Shown: positions 1-5,683 of the stretch, piece after piece
Numbering within the stretch: the first letter of the stretch is position 1
Layout of the letters: each line of letters opens with the position of its first letter
Source of the DNA: an uncultured Collinsella sp.
GTDB lineage: Bacteria; Actinomycetota; Coriobacteriia; Coriobacteriales; Coriobacteriaceae
Length of the DNA stretch: 6,174 nt
Direction of reading: 5' to 3'
NCBI GenBank assembly: GCA_902493915.1
Contig: CABUQY010000089.1
Location: 1-6,174, forward strand
Notes under the pieces: model-generated
Database searches by the model: none
What the model saw: only the letters and a program-made list of their open reading frames with translations
Told to the model about the DNA's origin: nothing
Position numbers and translations under genes: made by a program

Positions 1-85
1 TTAAGTTTGCTGCTCTACAGTCCTGCGCAAGACGGAAAGCACATTAAGTGCTTTCCTTTGCGTGCGGAAGTCGCGACAAACTTAA
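1..85. repeat. 85-bp imperfect palindrome (candidate dispersed repeat or structured RNA)
   Basis: The outer arms TTAAGTTTG (1-9) and CAAACTTAA (77-85) are perfect 9-bp inverted repeats. The centre is a second perfect 9-bp hairpin, GGAAAGCAC (34-42) with GTGCTTTCC (48-56) around the loop ATTAA. Between them CGCAA (26-30) pairs with TTGCG (58-62). The whole segment can therefore fold into one long interrupted stem on either strand. It may continue left of the window, because the outer arm begins exactly at base 1. The central hairpin is followed on the plus strand only by TTTG, so it is a poor intrinsic terminator. A palindromic dispersed repeat, a small MITE-like element or a structured RNA are all possible; I cannot choose between them from one copy. 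Confidence 0.5.
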
Positions 86-115
86 CCCCCCGCCCTCGGC
101 CCCGGAGACCCTCCC
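86..115 (-). other. Canonical G-quadruplex motif, five G-runs
   Basis: Read on the minus strand, this 30-bp stretch contains five runs of at least three G. The runs are GGG (113-115), GGG (109-111), GGGG (100-103), GGG (93-95) and six Gs (86-91). The loops are A, TCTCC, CCGA and C, so all are between 1 and 5 nt. It satisfies the usual G3+N1-7 rule with one spare run. It abuts the palindrome at 1-85 and lies downstream of the phosphoesterase gene in the direction of minus-strand transcription. Whether it folds in DNA or RNA, and whether it has a role, is unknown. Confidence 0.6.
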
Positions 116-130
116 TGCCGTCACATTGTT

Positions 131-190
131 CGAGCCGTTGTTGTTGCTCGCCGCTTCGCGGCTCGGCGGCCCCGTTCTCCGCGGCGGGGT
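131..190. other. Cluster of GC-rich inverted repeats in the intergenic region
   Basis: Several alternative hairpins overlap here. CGAGCCG (131-137) pairs perfectly with CGGCTCG (159-165). Nested inside, GCCGC (150-154) pairs with GCGGC (158-162). An alternative pairs CGCCG (149-153) with CGGCG (164-168). Next to it CCCCG (170-174) pairs with CGGGG (185-189), with a possible flanking G-T. No credible reading frame covers the region: the one long frame across it lacks recognisable protein character and runs antisense into the phosphoesterase. The cluster could be part of a plus-strand non-coding RNA ending at the terminator at 233-265, or merely a GC-rich 3' region. I did not recognise RNase P RNA, tmRNA, SRP RNA or 6S RNA signatures. 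Confidence 0.35.
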
Positions 191-232
191 TGTCTAAGGT
201 TTTTGTTGAAGCTCGACCATTGGCTCAAATGG

Positions 233-265
233 AAACGGGGAACGCATCTGCATCCCCCGTTTTTG
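233..265. terminator. Rho-independent terminator, probably bidirectional
   Basis: AAACGGGG (233-240) and CCCCGTTT (255-262) form a perfect 8-bp stem around a 14-nt loop. On the plus strand the stem runs directly into a five-T tract (260-264). On the minus strand it lies 9 nt past the phosphoesterase stop codon and is followed by a weaker T-poor tail. The better tail on the plus strand suggests it also stops transcription entering from the left, either from an unseen gene or from an RNA within 1-232. Confidence 0.7.
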
Positions 266-271
266 TTGCGG

Positions 272-739
272 TTAGTCTAGGTCAATAAACTTGGTGCTTA
301 TAATCTTGCCGTCTTTTACTAGCATTCTGGCCATGGTGGGGCCTCGGGTGCCTCGGGGGTAGCTGGCGCTGCCCGGGTTGAGGACTAAGCAACGGCCCAC
401 TTGGGCTTCTTTGGTTACGTGGGTGTGGCCGTTGATGGCTACGTCCACGGATCCCAGCGGAAGGTCTTCGCGGTAGTGGGCTACGGCGAATTTGAGGCCT
501 TCGTAAGTAAAGAGCGCAAGACGGTCTACATCGGGGCCGTAGTCGCGGTAGTAATCGTTGTTGCCCAGTACGGCCCGCACGGGGGCGATGGTGCATAGGT
601 GCTCGTAGTCCATCTCTGACGTAAGGTCGCCGGCGTGGATAATCAGGTCTGCGCCCTCAAGCTCGTCCAGGAGCGCAGGCGATAAATAGCCGTGGGTGTC
701 CGAGATGATGTCGATACGCTTGGCGCTTGCACTGTTCAT
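272..739 (-). CDS. MJ0936/YfcE-like metallophosphoesterase
   Basis: This 155-residue cytosolic protein has the calcineurin-like phosphoesterase motifs in order. They are D14-T-H16, G37-D38, G59-N-N-D62, H88, the GHTH block at 104-107 (H105, H107) and N121-P-G-S124. These match the seven metal-ligand positions of the MJ0936/YfcE family, small dimetal enzymes that hydrolyse phosphodiesters; the natural substrate is usually unknown. Length is typical, and there is no signal peptide or membrane segment. The usual THGH segment reads AHYR (87-90), keeping the ligand histidine but changing the following Gly-His. The ATG at 737-739 has a GGAAGGG Shine-Dalgarno (745-751) 5 nt upstream. The gene stands behind a strong terminator (779-828), leaving about 40 bp for its own promoter, and I see no good one. 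Family assignment is firm; the substrate is not predictable. Confidence 0.9.
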   Translation of the reverse strand: MNSASAKRIDIISDTHGYLSPALLDELEGADLIIHAGDLTSEMDYEHLCTIAPVRAVLGNNDYYRDYGPDVDRLALFTYEGLKFAVAHYREDLPLGSVDVAINGHTHVTKEAQVGRCLVLNPGSASYPRGTRGPTMARMLVKDGKIISTKFIDLD

Positions 740-778
740 GGGATCCCTTCCGCATAAAACGATTCGGCAGATACATAC

Positions 779-828
779 AAAAAGGCCCCACGGCTCCGCA
801 GACGATGGGTCTACAGGGCTGCGGGGCC
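779..828 (-). terminator. Rho-independent terminator of the response regulator operon
   Basis: On the minus strand, GGCCCCGCAG (828 downward) starts a long imperfect stem whose other arm ends GTGGGGCC at 784, followed immediately by five Ts (783-779). The six terminal base pairs are perfect; the stem continues with one mismatch and G-T pairs around a loop near 799-813. It begins 6 nt after the regulator stop codon, so it closes the glycosyltransferase/kinase/regulator operon. It also lies 39 nt upstream of the phosphoesterase start, so that gene must use readthrough or a promoter overlapping this hairpin. Confidence 0.85.
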
Positions 829-834
829 AGTGTG

Positions 835-1551
835 CTAGAGGCTCAGGGCCTTCTTGAGCGGCACGACGCGGCGGCGCGAAACCGGCACGCGTTCGTCGAC
901 GCCCGTAATGCCCAGCTGGATGGCGCCCGAGGGCACCGTCTCAACGTCCGTGACGCACGCCAAGTTGACGATATAGCGGCGGTGAACACGGAAGAAGCCA
1001 AAATCGCAGAGCTTGGCCTCAAACTGCGCCAGCGAGGTCGTCGACAAAAAGCGATCATCGACGGTATAGATGCAGGAGTAATCGTCCTTGGCCATGATAA
1101 AGCGAATGTCGTCCACGGGAATGAGCACCTTGCGGCCGCCCTTTTCCACCGGGATACGCTCGATGGTCACCTTGCTGTCCGTAACCGGCTTGGCGCGTTG
1201 CATGACCTTCTCGATCGCGCGATCCAAGCGAGCTTCCTCGACCGGCTTCATCAGATAATCGACGGCATCCACGTCGAATGCCTCGACCGCATGGTCGCTA
1301 TACGCAGTCACAAACACGATCGCCGGCGGATTTTTGAGCTTATGCAGCGCCTCGGCAAGTTGCAGGCCCGAGGCACCGGGCATCGAGATATCGAGAAACA
1401 CGACATCCACGCGACTTTCCATAAGCATCTCGATGGCGGAGCGGACGCTCGACGCCTCCGTGATCGTGCCGATCTTGCCCGTTTGCTCGAGCAGGAAGCG
1501 AAGCTCCGAGCGAGCCGGCGCCTCATCATCCACAATCATCGCACGCAGCAT
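835..1551 (-). CDS. LytTR-family response regulator (REC + LytTR DNA-binding domain)
   Basis: This 238-residue transcription regulator has two domains. The receiver domain (about 3-118) carries the acidic pair D8-D9, phosphoacceptor D54 in VFLDISMPG, T82 and K102 in the MKP motif. The LytTR domain (about 128-238) shows FFRVHRRYIVNL (187-198) and VPVSRRRVVPLK (222-233), both typical of the AlgR/AgrA/LytR DNA-binding fold, which binds direct repeats. It is the expected partner of the histidine kinase encoded 72 nt upstream. I chose the ATG at 1549-1551 because GAAAGG (1562-1567) lies 10 nt before it. A TTG at 1570-1572 would add seven residues but overlaps that Shine-Dalgarno region. A later ATG at codon 5 lacks a ribosome site. 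The target genes cannot be read from this window. Confidence 0.93.
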   Translation of the reverse strand: MLRAMIVDDEAPARSELRFLLEQTGKIGTITEASSVRSAIEMLMESRVDVVFLDISMPGASGLQLAEALHKLKNPPAIVFVTAYSDHAVEAFDVDAVDYLMKPVEEARLDRAIEKVMQRAKPVTDSKVTIERIPVEKGGRKVLIPVDDIRFIMAKDDYSCIYTVDDRFLSTTSLAQFEAKLCDFGFFRVHRRYIVNLACVTDVETVPSGAIQLGITGVDERVPVSRRRVVPLKKALSL

Positions 1552-1582
1552 AGGGATAAAACCTTTCGTCAACTAACTACGC

Positions 1583-1611
1583 CGGGCATCCGTCGCATGA
1601 CGTTGAGCCCG
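1583..1611 (-). other. Intercistronic hairpin between kinase and regulator genes
   Basis: In the 72-nt gap between the kinase stop and the regulator start, CGGGC (1607-1611 on the minus strand) pairs with GCCCG (1583-1587). Nested inside it CGTC pairs with GACG around the loop ATGC. No T-tract follows, so it is not an intrinsic terminator. It could stabilise or process the mRNA between the two cistrons, or it may be chance in GC-rich DNA. Confidence 0.35.
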
Positions 1612-1623
1612 TAGCCTTTTATT

Positions 1624-2967
1624 TTACTCTTGAATGTCAAAGATGCTCTCTGACAAATCAAGATGAAGGAGCACTTTGGTGCCCTTGCCCGGCGCCGATT
1701 CGACACGCGTATAGGAGTGCGGCCCATAAAAGCGATGGATGCGCTCCGAAATATTGTGCATGGCCACACCGGCGCCGCCACCCTGGGGAGAGCTGGCGTC
1801 GGGACGGGCAGAGCGCTCGTCAAACAGTCTGGCGGCGGTACCCTCATCCATGCCCACGCCATTATCGGCCACGGCAATCAAGATTGCATCCTCGCCGTCT
1901 TGGTGAACGGTCACGTCGATCCTCAGGGCGTCGTCATCGCCCATACCATGACGTACGGCGTTCTCGACAATCGGCTGGATCACGAACGCCGGCACCAGCG
2001 TATCTTCCACGTCCTCGGACACATCGAACGTCGCAAGCACGCGGTCCTCGCCAAAGCGGGCCTTCTCAAAGGTAAGGTAGCGCTTGGTCTGTGCGACCTC
2101 GCGCGAGACCGGAATAAGCGATCCCGAGTTGTCGAGTGTAGCACGATAGAACGATGAGAACTCACGAAGCAGTTCGCGGGCCCGCAGCGGGTCGGTGCGC
2201 GTAAACGATGCAATGGTGTTCAGCGTGTTGAACAGGAAGTGCGGGTTAATCTGCGCCTGCAGCGCACGCACCTCGGCGCGCGCCGTGAGTTCCTTTTGCA
2301 CCTCGAGCTCGTGGATGGCGAGCTGCGTGGACAAGATCTCGGCAAAGCCCGAGGCAAGCGCATACTGGGTACGGTCGACGGCGCGCGGGGTCTTGTAGTA
2401 GAACTTGAGCGTGCCGACGGTACGATCGCCCACCTTGATGGGGGCGATAATGCCGGCGGGAACTTGGTTGTGCGAGCCGTCCGAGCCCACGACATCCACC
2501 ATACGGTTGAACGACTGCACGATGCCATGTTCGATAACGTAGCGTGTGGCAAGCGTGTGGATGGGAGTATCGGGCAGCAGTTTTTCCTCAAACTCGCCCG
2601 CGCAGGCAAGCACGTTGTCCTCGTCGGTGATGGCCACCGTCATGGCGCGCGTCTCGGGCAAAATGCGCCGGCACACCAAACGCGCCGACTCCTGCGTCAG
2701 ACCGCCCTTAATGTCCTCGAGCATGGCCGAGGCCACCGAGAGCGTCTCCTCGGTGTACTGGGAGCGCACCGAATCGGGATTGAGCGTCAAAAAGATAAAG
2801 ATGCACAGAAAGATGCACAGCAGCGCGCAGGCAATCACCGTGGCGATCGGCTCGATACCGGTCACCAAGGCAAAAATAAAGTACACCAGCACGCAAATGG
2901 CGCATGCAACGGCAATGATGCGAAAGATTGATATTGAACTATCGCGCTGGGCGCGGCGGTCGATCAT
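1624..2967 (-). CDS. LytS/BtsS-like sensor histidine kinase
   Basis: This 447-residue membrane kinase has two N-terminal TM segments (about 13-35 and 40-62) with a very short connecting loop. A GAF-like sensor region (about 75-215) follows, with AVAITDEDNVLACAG and VGTLKFYY resembling LytS/BtsS. The His_kinase domain carries QINPHFLFNTLN with phosphoacceptor H243. The HATPase_c domain has the N-box QPIVENAVRHG (N336), G1 box ADNGVGM (D368, G370, G372) and a GGGAG loop (397-401). It is inferred to autophosphorylate and pass phosphate to D54 of the LytTR regulator encoded next. Classical LytS has a larger multi-TM sensor; here the membrane part is reduced to one hairpin, so the signal is more likely intramembrane or cytosolic. 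The start ATG overlaps the glycosyltransferase stop (ATGA), and GGAGG (2975-2979) lies 7 nt upstream inside that gene. The signal is unknown. Confidence 0.93.
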   Translation of the reverse strand: MIDRRAQRDSSISIFRIIAVACAICVLVYFIFALVTGIEPIATVIACALLCIFLCIFIFLTLNPDSVRSQYTEETLSVASAMLEDIKGGLTQESARLVCRRILPETRAMTVAITDEDNVLACAGEFEEKLLPDTPIHTLATRYVIEHGIVQSFNRMVDVVGSDGSHNQVPAGIIAPIKVGDRTVGTLKFYYKTPRAVDRTQYALASGFAEILSTQLAIHELEVQKELTARAEVRALQAQINPHFLFNTLNTIASFTRTDPLRARELLREFSSFYRATLDNSGSLIPVSREVAQTKRYLTFEKARFGEDRVLATFDVSEDVEDTLVPAFVIQPIVENAVRHGMGDDDALRIDVTVHQDGEDAILIAVADNGVGMDEGTAARLFDERSARPDASSPQGGGAGVAMHNISERIHRFYGPHSYTRVESAPGKGTKVLLHLDLSESIFDIQE

Positions 2968-4151
2968 TCGGCCCCCTCCAGGATACTGATCAGTTGTGCG
3001 TCACGCCAAAGCCCGTCCATGATCTTGGGCCAAAAGCTCTGGAAACGCAGGTAGCTTGCAGCGTTTTGGCGCGCATAGGCCTTTGCCTCGCCGATACCAT
3101 GGCGCCAAATGCGCAGGTAGCCCTCATGCTCGCGGGTAAACACGCTGCGGACCATAGCGGTCTTGCGCACGCGGTCGTCGAGCTCGCGCGAAATCCACGA
3201 GCCCGGGTAGGGCATGAGCGATGCCGCCGTAACGGGGATGAGCTCCTTTTGATGCGCGGCGAACGTCAACTTGGCCCGTTCGTAGTACCAACGGTATACA
3301 TCCTGCATAAAGCGCGGTGAGCGCTTTTCGGACTCCGGAGGCAGATGGCGCACGGTCCACTCGTTATCAAACCACACGTCGTAGCCAAACATACGCATGT
3401 TAAAGAGGTAATCCAAGTCCTCGCCGCGGGTGATAAACGGGTCAAAGGCCACACGCGTAAAGGCGCGGGCGTGCAGGGCCATCAGGCCGCCGCACACGTA
3501 GTTGGAGCGCGAGATGCGGGTGCCCGAGAGCGCCTTTTTCATCCAACGGTTGAACTCGATGCGCTTGGTCCACCAACGATGGCAGATGCCCGCCTTGTCC
3601 GTGGGAGCCAGCGGCGAGCCGTCGCGATCGTAGAAATAGCCGCTCTTGACCAAGATCGGCAAGCCCTGACGCGTCTGCTGCCCCAACGCATAGGTCGCGC
3701 GCTTCATAAAGTCGGCGTCGATGACAGTCTCATCGTCATCCAAAAAGATAACCGCGTCATGCCCCAGCACAGCGGCACAGGCTAGCCCCATGTTGCGGAT
3801 GGCACCGTAGCCTCGCAGGCTCACGCACTCGCCCGAACCCTTGGGCGCGATCTGAGCAACCCGGTCTGCGATGCGCGAGGCCTGGGTGTTGGTGACAACG
3901 GTGACCTTGAGCGTGGGATGCGCGTCGACAATCTCGTGCACGCGCAGCGACACATCGGCTGTGGCAGAAACGGGACAGACCACCAAAAGGATGATGCGCG
4001 GGATGTCGCACACCTGCTCAAGCGAGGCCAGGCAGCGGTCGAGTTCGGGATTGTCGGCGTTGAGTCGCGTCGAATGGTCATAGGTGCCAGGGGCGTTTGC
4101 GCAAGCGTCATCGCCCGCCCAATACGTTGGAATCACGACCGTGGCGTTCAT
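2964..4151 (-). CDS. GT2-type (GT-A fold) glycosyltransferase
   Basis: This 395-residue protein begins with the Rossmann-like strand ATVVIPTYW (3-11). It has RGYGAIRNMG (113-122), the metal/nucleotide-sugar DxD-type motif FLDDDE (136-141), and an acceptor-side region with RGEDLDYLF (242-250), where E244-D245 are candidate catalytic base residues, followed by H269-L-P-P. These are features of GT-A inverting glycosyltransferases of family 2. No signal peptide or membrane segment is evident, so it should act at the cytosolic face, using a nucleotide-sugar donor; donor and acceptor are not predictable. The ATG at 4149-4151 has GGGAGGG (4158-4164) 6 nt upstream. It is the first gene of an operon and overlaps the kinase by 4 bp, implying translational coupling. 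A terminator hairpin sits 21 nt upstream of the start. Cell-wall, teichoic-acid-like or capsular glycan modification is inference only. Confidence 0.85.
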   Translation of the reverse strand: MNATVVIPTYWAGDDACANAPGTYDHSTRLNADNPELDRCLASLEQVCDIPRIILLVVCPVSATADVSLRVHEIVDAHPTLKVTVVTNTQASRIADRVAQIAPKGSGECVSLRGYGAIRNMGLACAAVLGHDAVIFLDDDETVIDADFMKRATYALGQQTRQGLPILVKSGYFYDRDGSPLAPTDKAGICHRWWTKRIEFNRWMKKALSGTRISRSNYVCGGLMALHARAFTRVAFDPFITRGEDLDYLFNMRMFGYDVWFDNEWTVRHLPPESEKRSPRFMQDVYRWYYERAKLTFAAHQKELIPVTAASLMPYPGSWISRELDDRVRKTAMVRSVFTREHEGYLRIWRHGIGEAKAYARQNAASYLRFQSFWPKIMDGLWRDAQLISILEGAE

Positions 4152-4172
4152 GCCTTACCCTCCCTGCAACAC

Positions 4173-4208
4173 AAAAACGGGACGCCGCCAAACACAGGCG
4201 ACGCCCCG
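4173..4208 (-). terminator. Rho-independent terminator / possible leader attenuator
   Basis: On the minus strand CGGGGCGTCGCC (4208-4197) pairs with GGCGGCGTCCCG (4189-4178) over 12 positions, two of them G-T, around a 7-nt loop. Five Ts follow at once (4177-4173). It lies 114 nt past the transporter stop codon, so it can serve as that gene's terminator. It also lies 21 nt before the glycosyltransferase start and 8 nt before its Shine-Dalgarno. No promoter fits downstream of it, so transcription of the glycosyltransferase operon must either pass through this hairpin or start inside it. Confidence 0.85.
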
Positions 4209-4224
4209 CGACCTAGCTGATTCC

Positions 4225-4230
4225 ATCATA
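4225..4230 (-). promoter_or_regulatory. Candidate -10 element for the glycosyltransferase operon
   Basis: TATGAT on the minus strand matches the -10 consensus at five of six positions. The hexamer 17 bp upstream (GAGCAA, 4248-4253) is a poor -35, which would fit an activator-dependent promoter. A start near 4218 would give a leader of roughly 65 nt containing the 4173-4208 hairpin. This is a weak single-motif call. Confidence 0.25.
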
Positions 4231-4245
4231 CCCACTTGGGCAAAT

Positions 4246-4266
4246 CATTGCTCGCAAGTCGCAATG
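4246..4266. promoter_or_regulatory. Inverted repeat with tandem TTGCGA, possible operator
   Basis: CATTGC (4246-4251) and GCAATG (4261-4266) are perfect 6-bp inverted arms 9 bp apart. On the minus strand the same segment contains TTGCGA twice, 7 bp apart. It covers the expected -35 position of the candidate promoter at 4225-4230, where a regulator could act. The spacing does not match the usual LytTR direct-repeat geometry, so autoregulation by the neighbouring regulator is not specifically supported. Confidence 0.25.
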
Positions 4267-4322
4267 TTTATTTCGGATAACCCCAAAAGAGTACCGTGGA
4301 CAGGCACAATAGCCGCTCGCTC

Positions 4323-5582
4323 CTATGCGGCATGCTCTGCCGCCCGAGTCATGCGGGACAGGCGGACCAGTAGCATAAAGCCAACGACCAGCAGCACGCC
4401 AATGGAAAGGACGCCCAGCGACGGGTTGCCGGTCAGCGAGGTGACGACCGACACCAGGAAGGTGCCCATAACGCTTGCATAACGACCAAAGATGTCAAAG
4501 AAGCCGTAGTACTCGTTGGACTTTTCCTTGGGGATAATGCGGCCAAAGTAGCTACGGCTGAGCGCCTGCACACCGCCCTGGAACAGGCCGACCATAATGG
4601 CAAGCACCCAGAATTCAAAGGCGGTCTTTAGGAAGAACGCGGCGAACAGCACAATCCCCATGTAGGCGGCGACCGCCACCAGGATCATGTTGAGCGTGCC
4701 CACGCGTCCGGCGAGCTTGCCGTAGATGATGGCGGACGGAAAGGCCACGAACTGCGTAACGAGCAGCGCCAGCACCAGCTGCGTCGAATCGATGCCCAAG
4801 GCCGATCCGTAACTGGTGGCCATGGAAATGACCGTGTGCACACCGTCGATATAGAAGAAGAACGCGATCATGTAGACCAGCACGGTCTTATTGTGGGCAA
4901 TCTCGCGCATGGTGTGTCCGACCTCGGAGAACACACCGCCCACGATGTGGCCGATGGTGTCCTCGGGACCGCGCTCGCGACCGTACTTTTGCTTATAGGT
5001 GCGAATGAGCGGCAGGGTAAAGATGAGCCACCAGGCACCAGTGATGATAAACGACAGACGCGTTGCCAGCATGGTGGGGATGCCAAGAGCGGGGCCACCC
5101 ATGATGAGCGCCAGGCAGATGACGAACGGCACGGTGGAACCGATATAGCCCCAGGCATAGCCCGAGCTGGACACGGCGTCCATGCGCTCGTCGGTGGTAA
5201 TGTCGGGCAGCATGGCGTCGTAGAACGTCATAGAAGAGTTAAGGCCGATGGTGCACAGCACGTACACGGTCAAAAATGCCATGGCGGACATTGGGATAGC
5301 CTGCGCCAGGCAAAGCACCAGGCCCGTGAGGAAGAAGCCCAAGAAGAACTTGATCTTGTTGCCGGCGTAGTCGGCAAGCGCGCCCAGAATGGGCATGAGC
5401 ATGGCGATGACCAGCGAGGCGATCGTCTGCGCATTGCCCCAGGCGACCACCAGGTCGGCCGAGGAAGCGCCGGTATTGATGGCGTTAAAGTAAATGGGCA
5501 CCACCGAGGTATTGAGCAGCACAAGGGCCGAATTGCCCACATCATACATAACCCAGTTACGCTCGAGCTTGGTGTATTTCAT
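4323..5582 (-). CDS. UMF1/Atg22-like MFS transporter
   Basis: This 419-residue integral membrane protein has about twelve hydrophobic segments in two bundles, split by a charged cytoplasmic loop (about 193-232). Family-like stretches include the N-terminal YDVGNSALVLL (13-23), a motif-A-like PILGALADYAG (64-74), FYDAMLPDI (120-128) and QGGVQALSRSYFGRIIP (335-351) followed by KEKSNEYYGFFDIFG (352-366). These are the hallmarks I associate with the UMF1 branch of the major facilitator superfamily, whose bacterial substrates are mostly undefined. Length is normal for the family and no break is visible. The ATG at 5580-5582 has GAAGGG (5592-5597) 9 nt upstream. The 101-bp gap from the upstream partial gene contains no clear terminator, so the two may share a transcript. 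Export or uptake direction cannot be read from sequence. Confidence 0.88.
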   Translation of the reverse strand: MKYTKLERNWVMYDVGNSALVLLNTSVVPIYFNAINTGASSADLVVAWGNAQTIASLVIAMLMPILGALADYAGNKIKFFLGFFLTGLVLCLAQAIPMSAMAFLTVYVLCTIGLNSSMTFYDAMLPDITTDERMDAVSSSGYAWGYIGSTVPFVICLALIMGGPALGIPTMLATRLSFIITGAWWLIFTLPLIRTYKQKYGRERGPEDTIGHIVGGVFSEVGHTMREIAHNKTVLVYMIAFFFYIDGVHTVISMATSYGSALGIDSTQLVLALLVTQFVAFPSAIIYGKLAGRVGTLNMILVAVAAYMGIVLFAAFFLKTAFEFWVLAIMVGLFQGGVQALSRSYFGRIIPKEKSNEYYGFFDIFGRYASVMGTFLVSVVTSLTGNPSLGVLSIGVLLVVGFMLLVRLSRMTRAAEHAA

Positions 5583-5683
5583 GGACAGGGACCCTTCGTA
5601 TTCGCCCGATATGCAGTTAGTTCATCGTACCCCAATTGTCCAGAACCGCCGGTAAGGATTCGGCAAAGGGGCACGCACGGACC

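Noticed and set aside
34..60. Inner perfect hairpin as an intrinsic terminator
   Set aside because: The stem is AT/GC mixed and only three Ts follow before GCG on the plus strand; on the minus strand there is no T-tract at all.
1..85. tRNA, riboswitch or CRISPR repeat identity for the palindrome
   Set aside because: No cloverleaf, CCA end or T-loop is visible, only one copy is present with no spacers, and no known riboswitch core is recognisable.
7..288. Plus-strand 93-codon open frame across the left intergenic region
   Set aside because: Its sequence is low-complexity (proline/arginine then serine/cysteine runs dictated by GC-rich hairpins), it lacks a Shine-Dalgarno, and it runs through the terminator into the phosphoesterase antisense strand.
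740..747. GGGATCCC palindrome next to the phosphoesterase start as an operator
   Set aside because: An 8-bp palindrome overlapping the Shine-Dalgarno is too short and too easily explained by chance to call a regulatory site.
1552..1572. TTG at 1570-1572 as the response regulator start
   Set aside because: The added seven residues precede the conserved receiver start, and GAAAGG at 1562-1567 serves the ATG at 1549-1551 instead.
727..1614. Plus-strand 295-codon open frame antisense to the response regulator
   Set aside because: It mirrors the regulator's codon bias; the minus-strand frame has complete REC and LytTR motifs, while this one is rich in His/Arg/Asp with no recognisable domain.
2239..2931. 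Plus-strand 230-codon open frame antisense to the histidine kinase
   Set aside because: Shadow frame with His/Gly/Arg-rich composition; the kinase motifs on the other strand are unambiguous.
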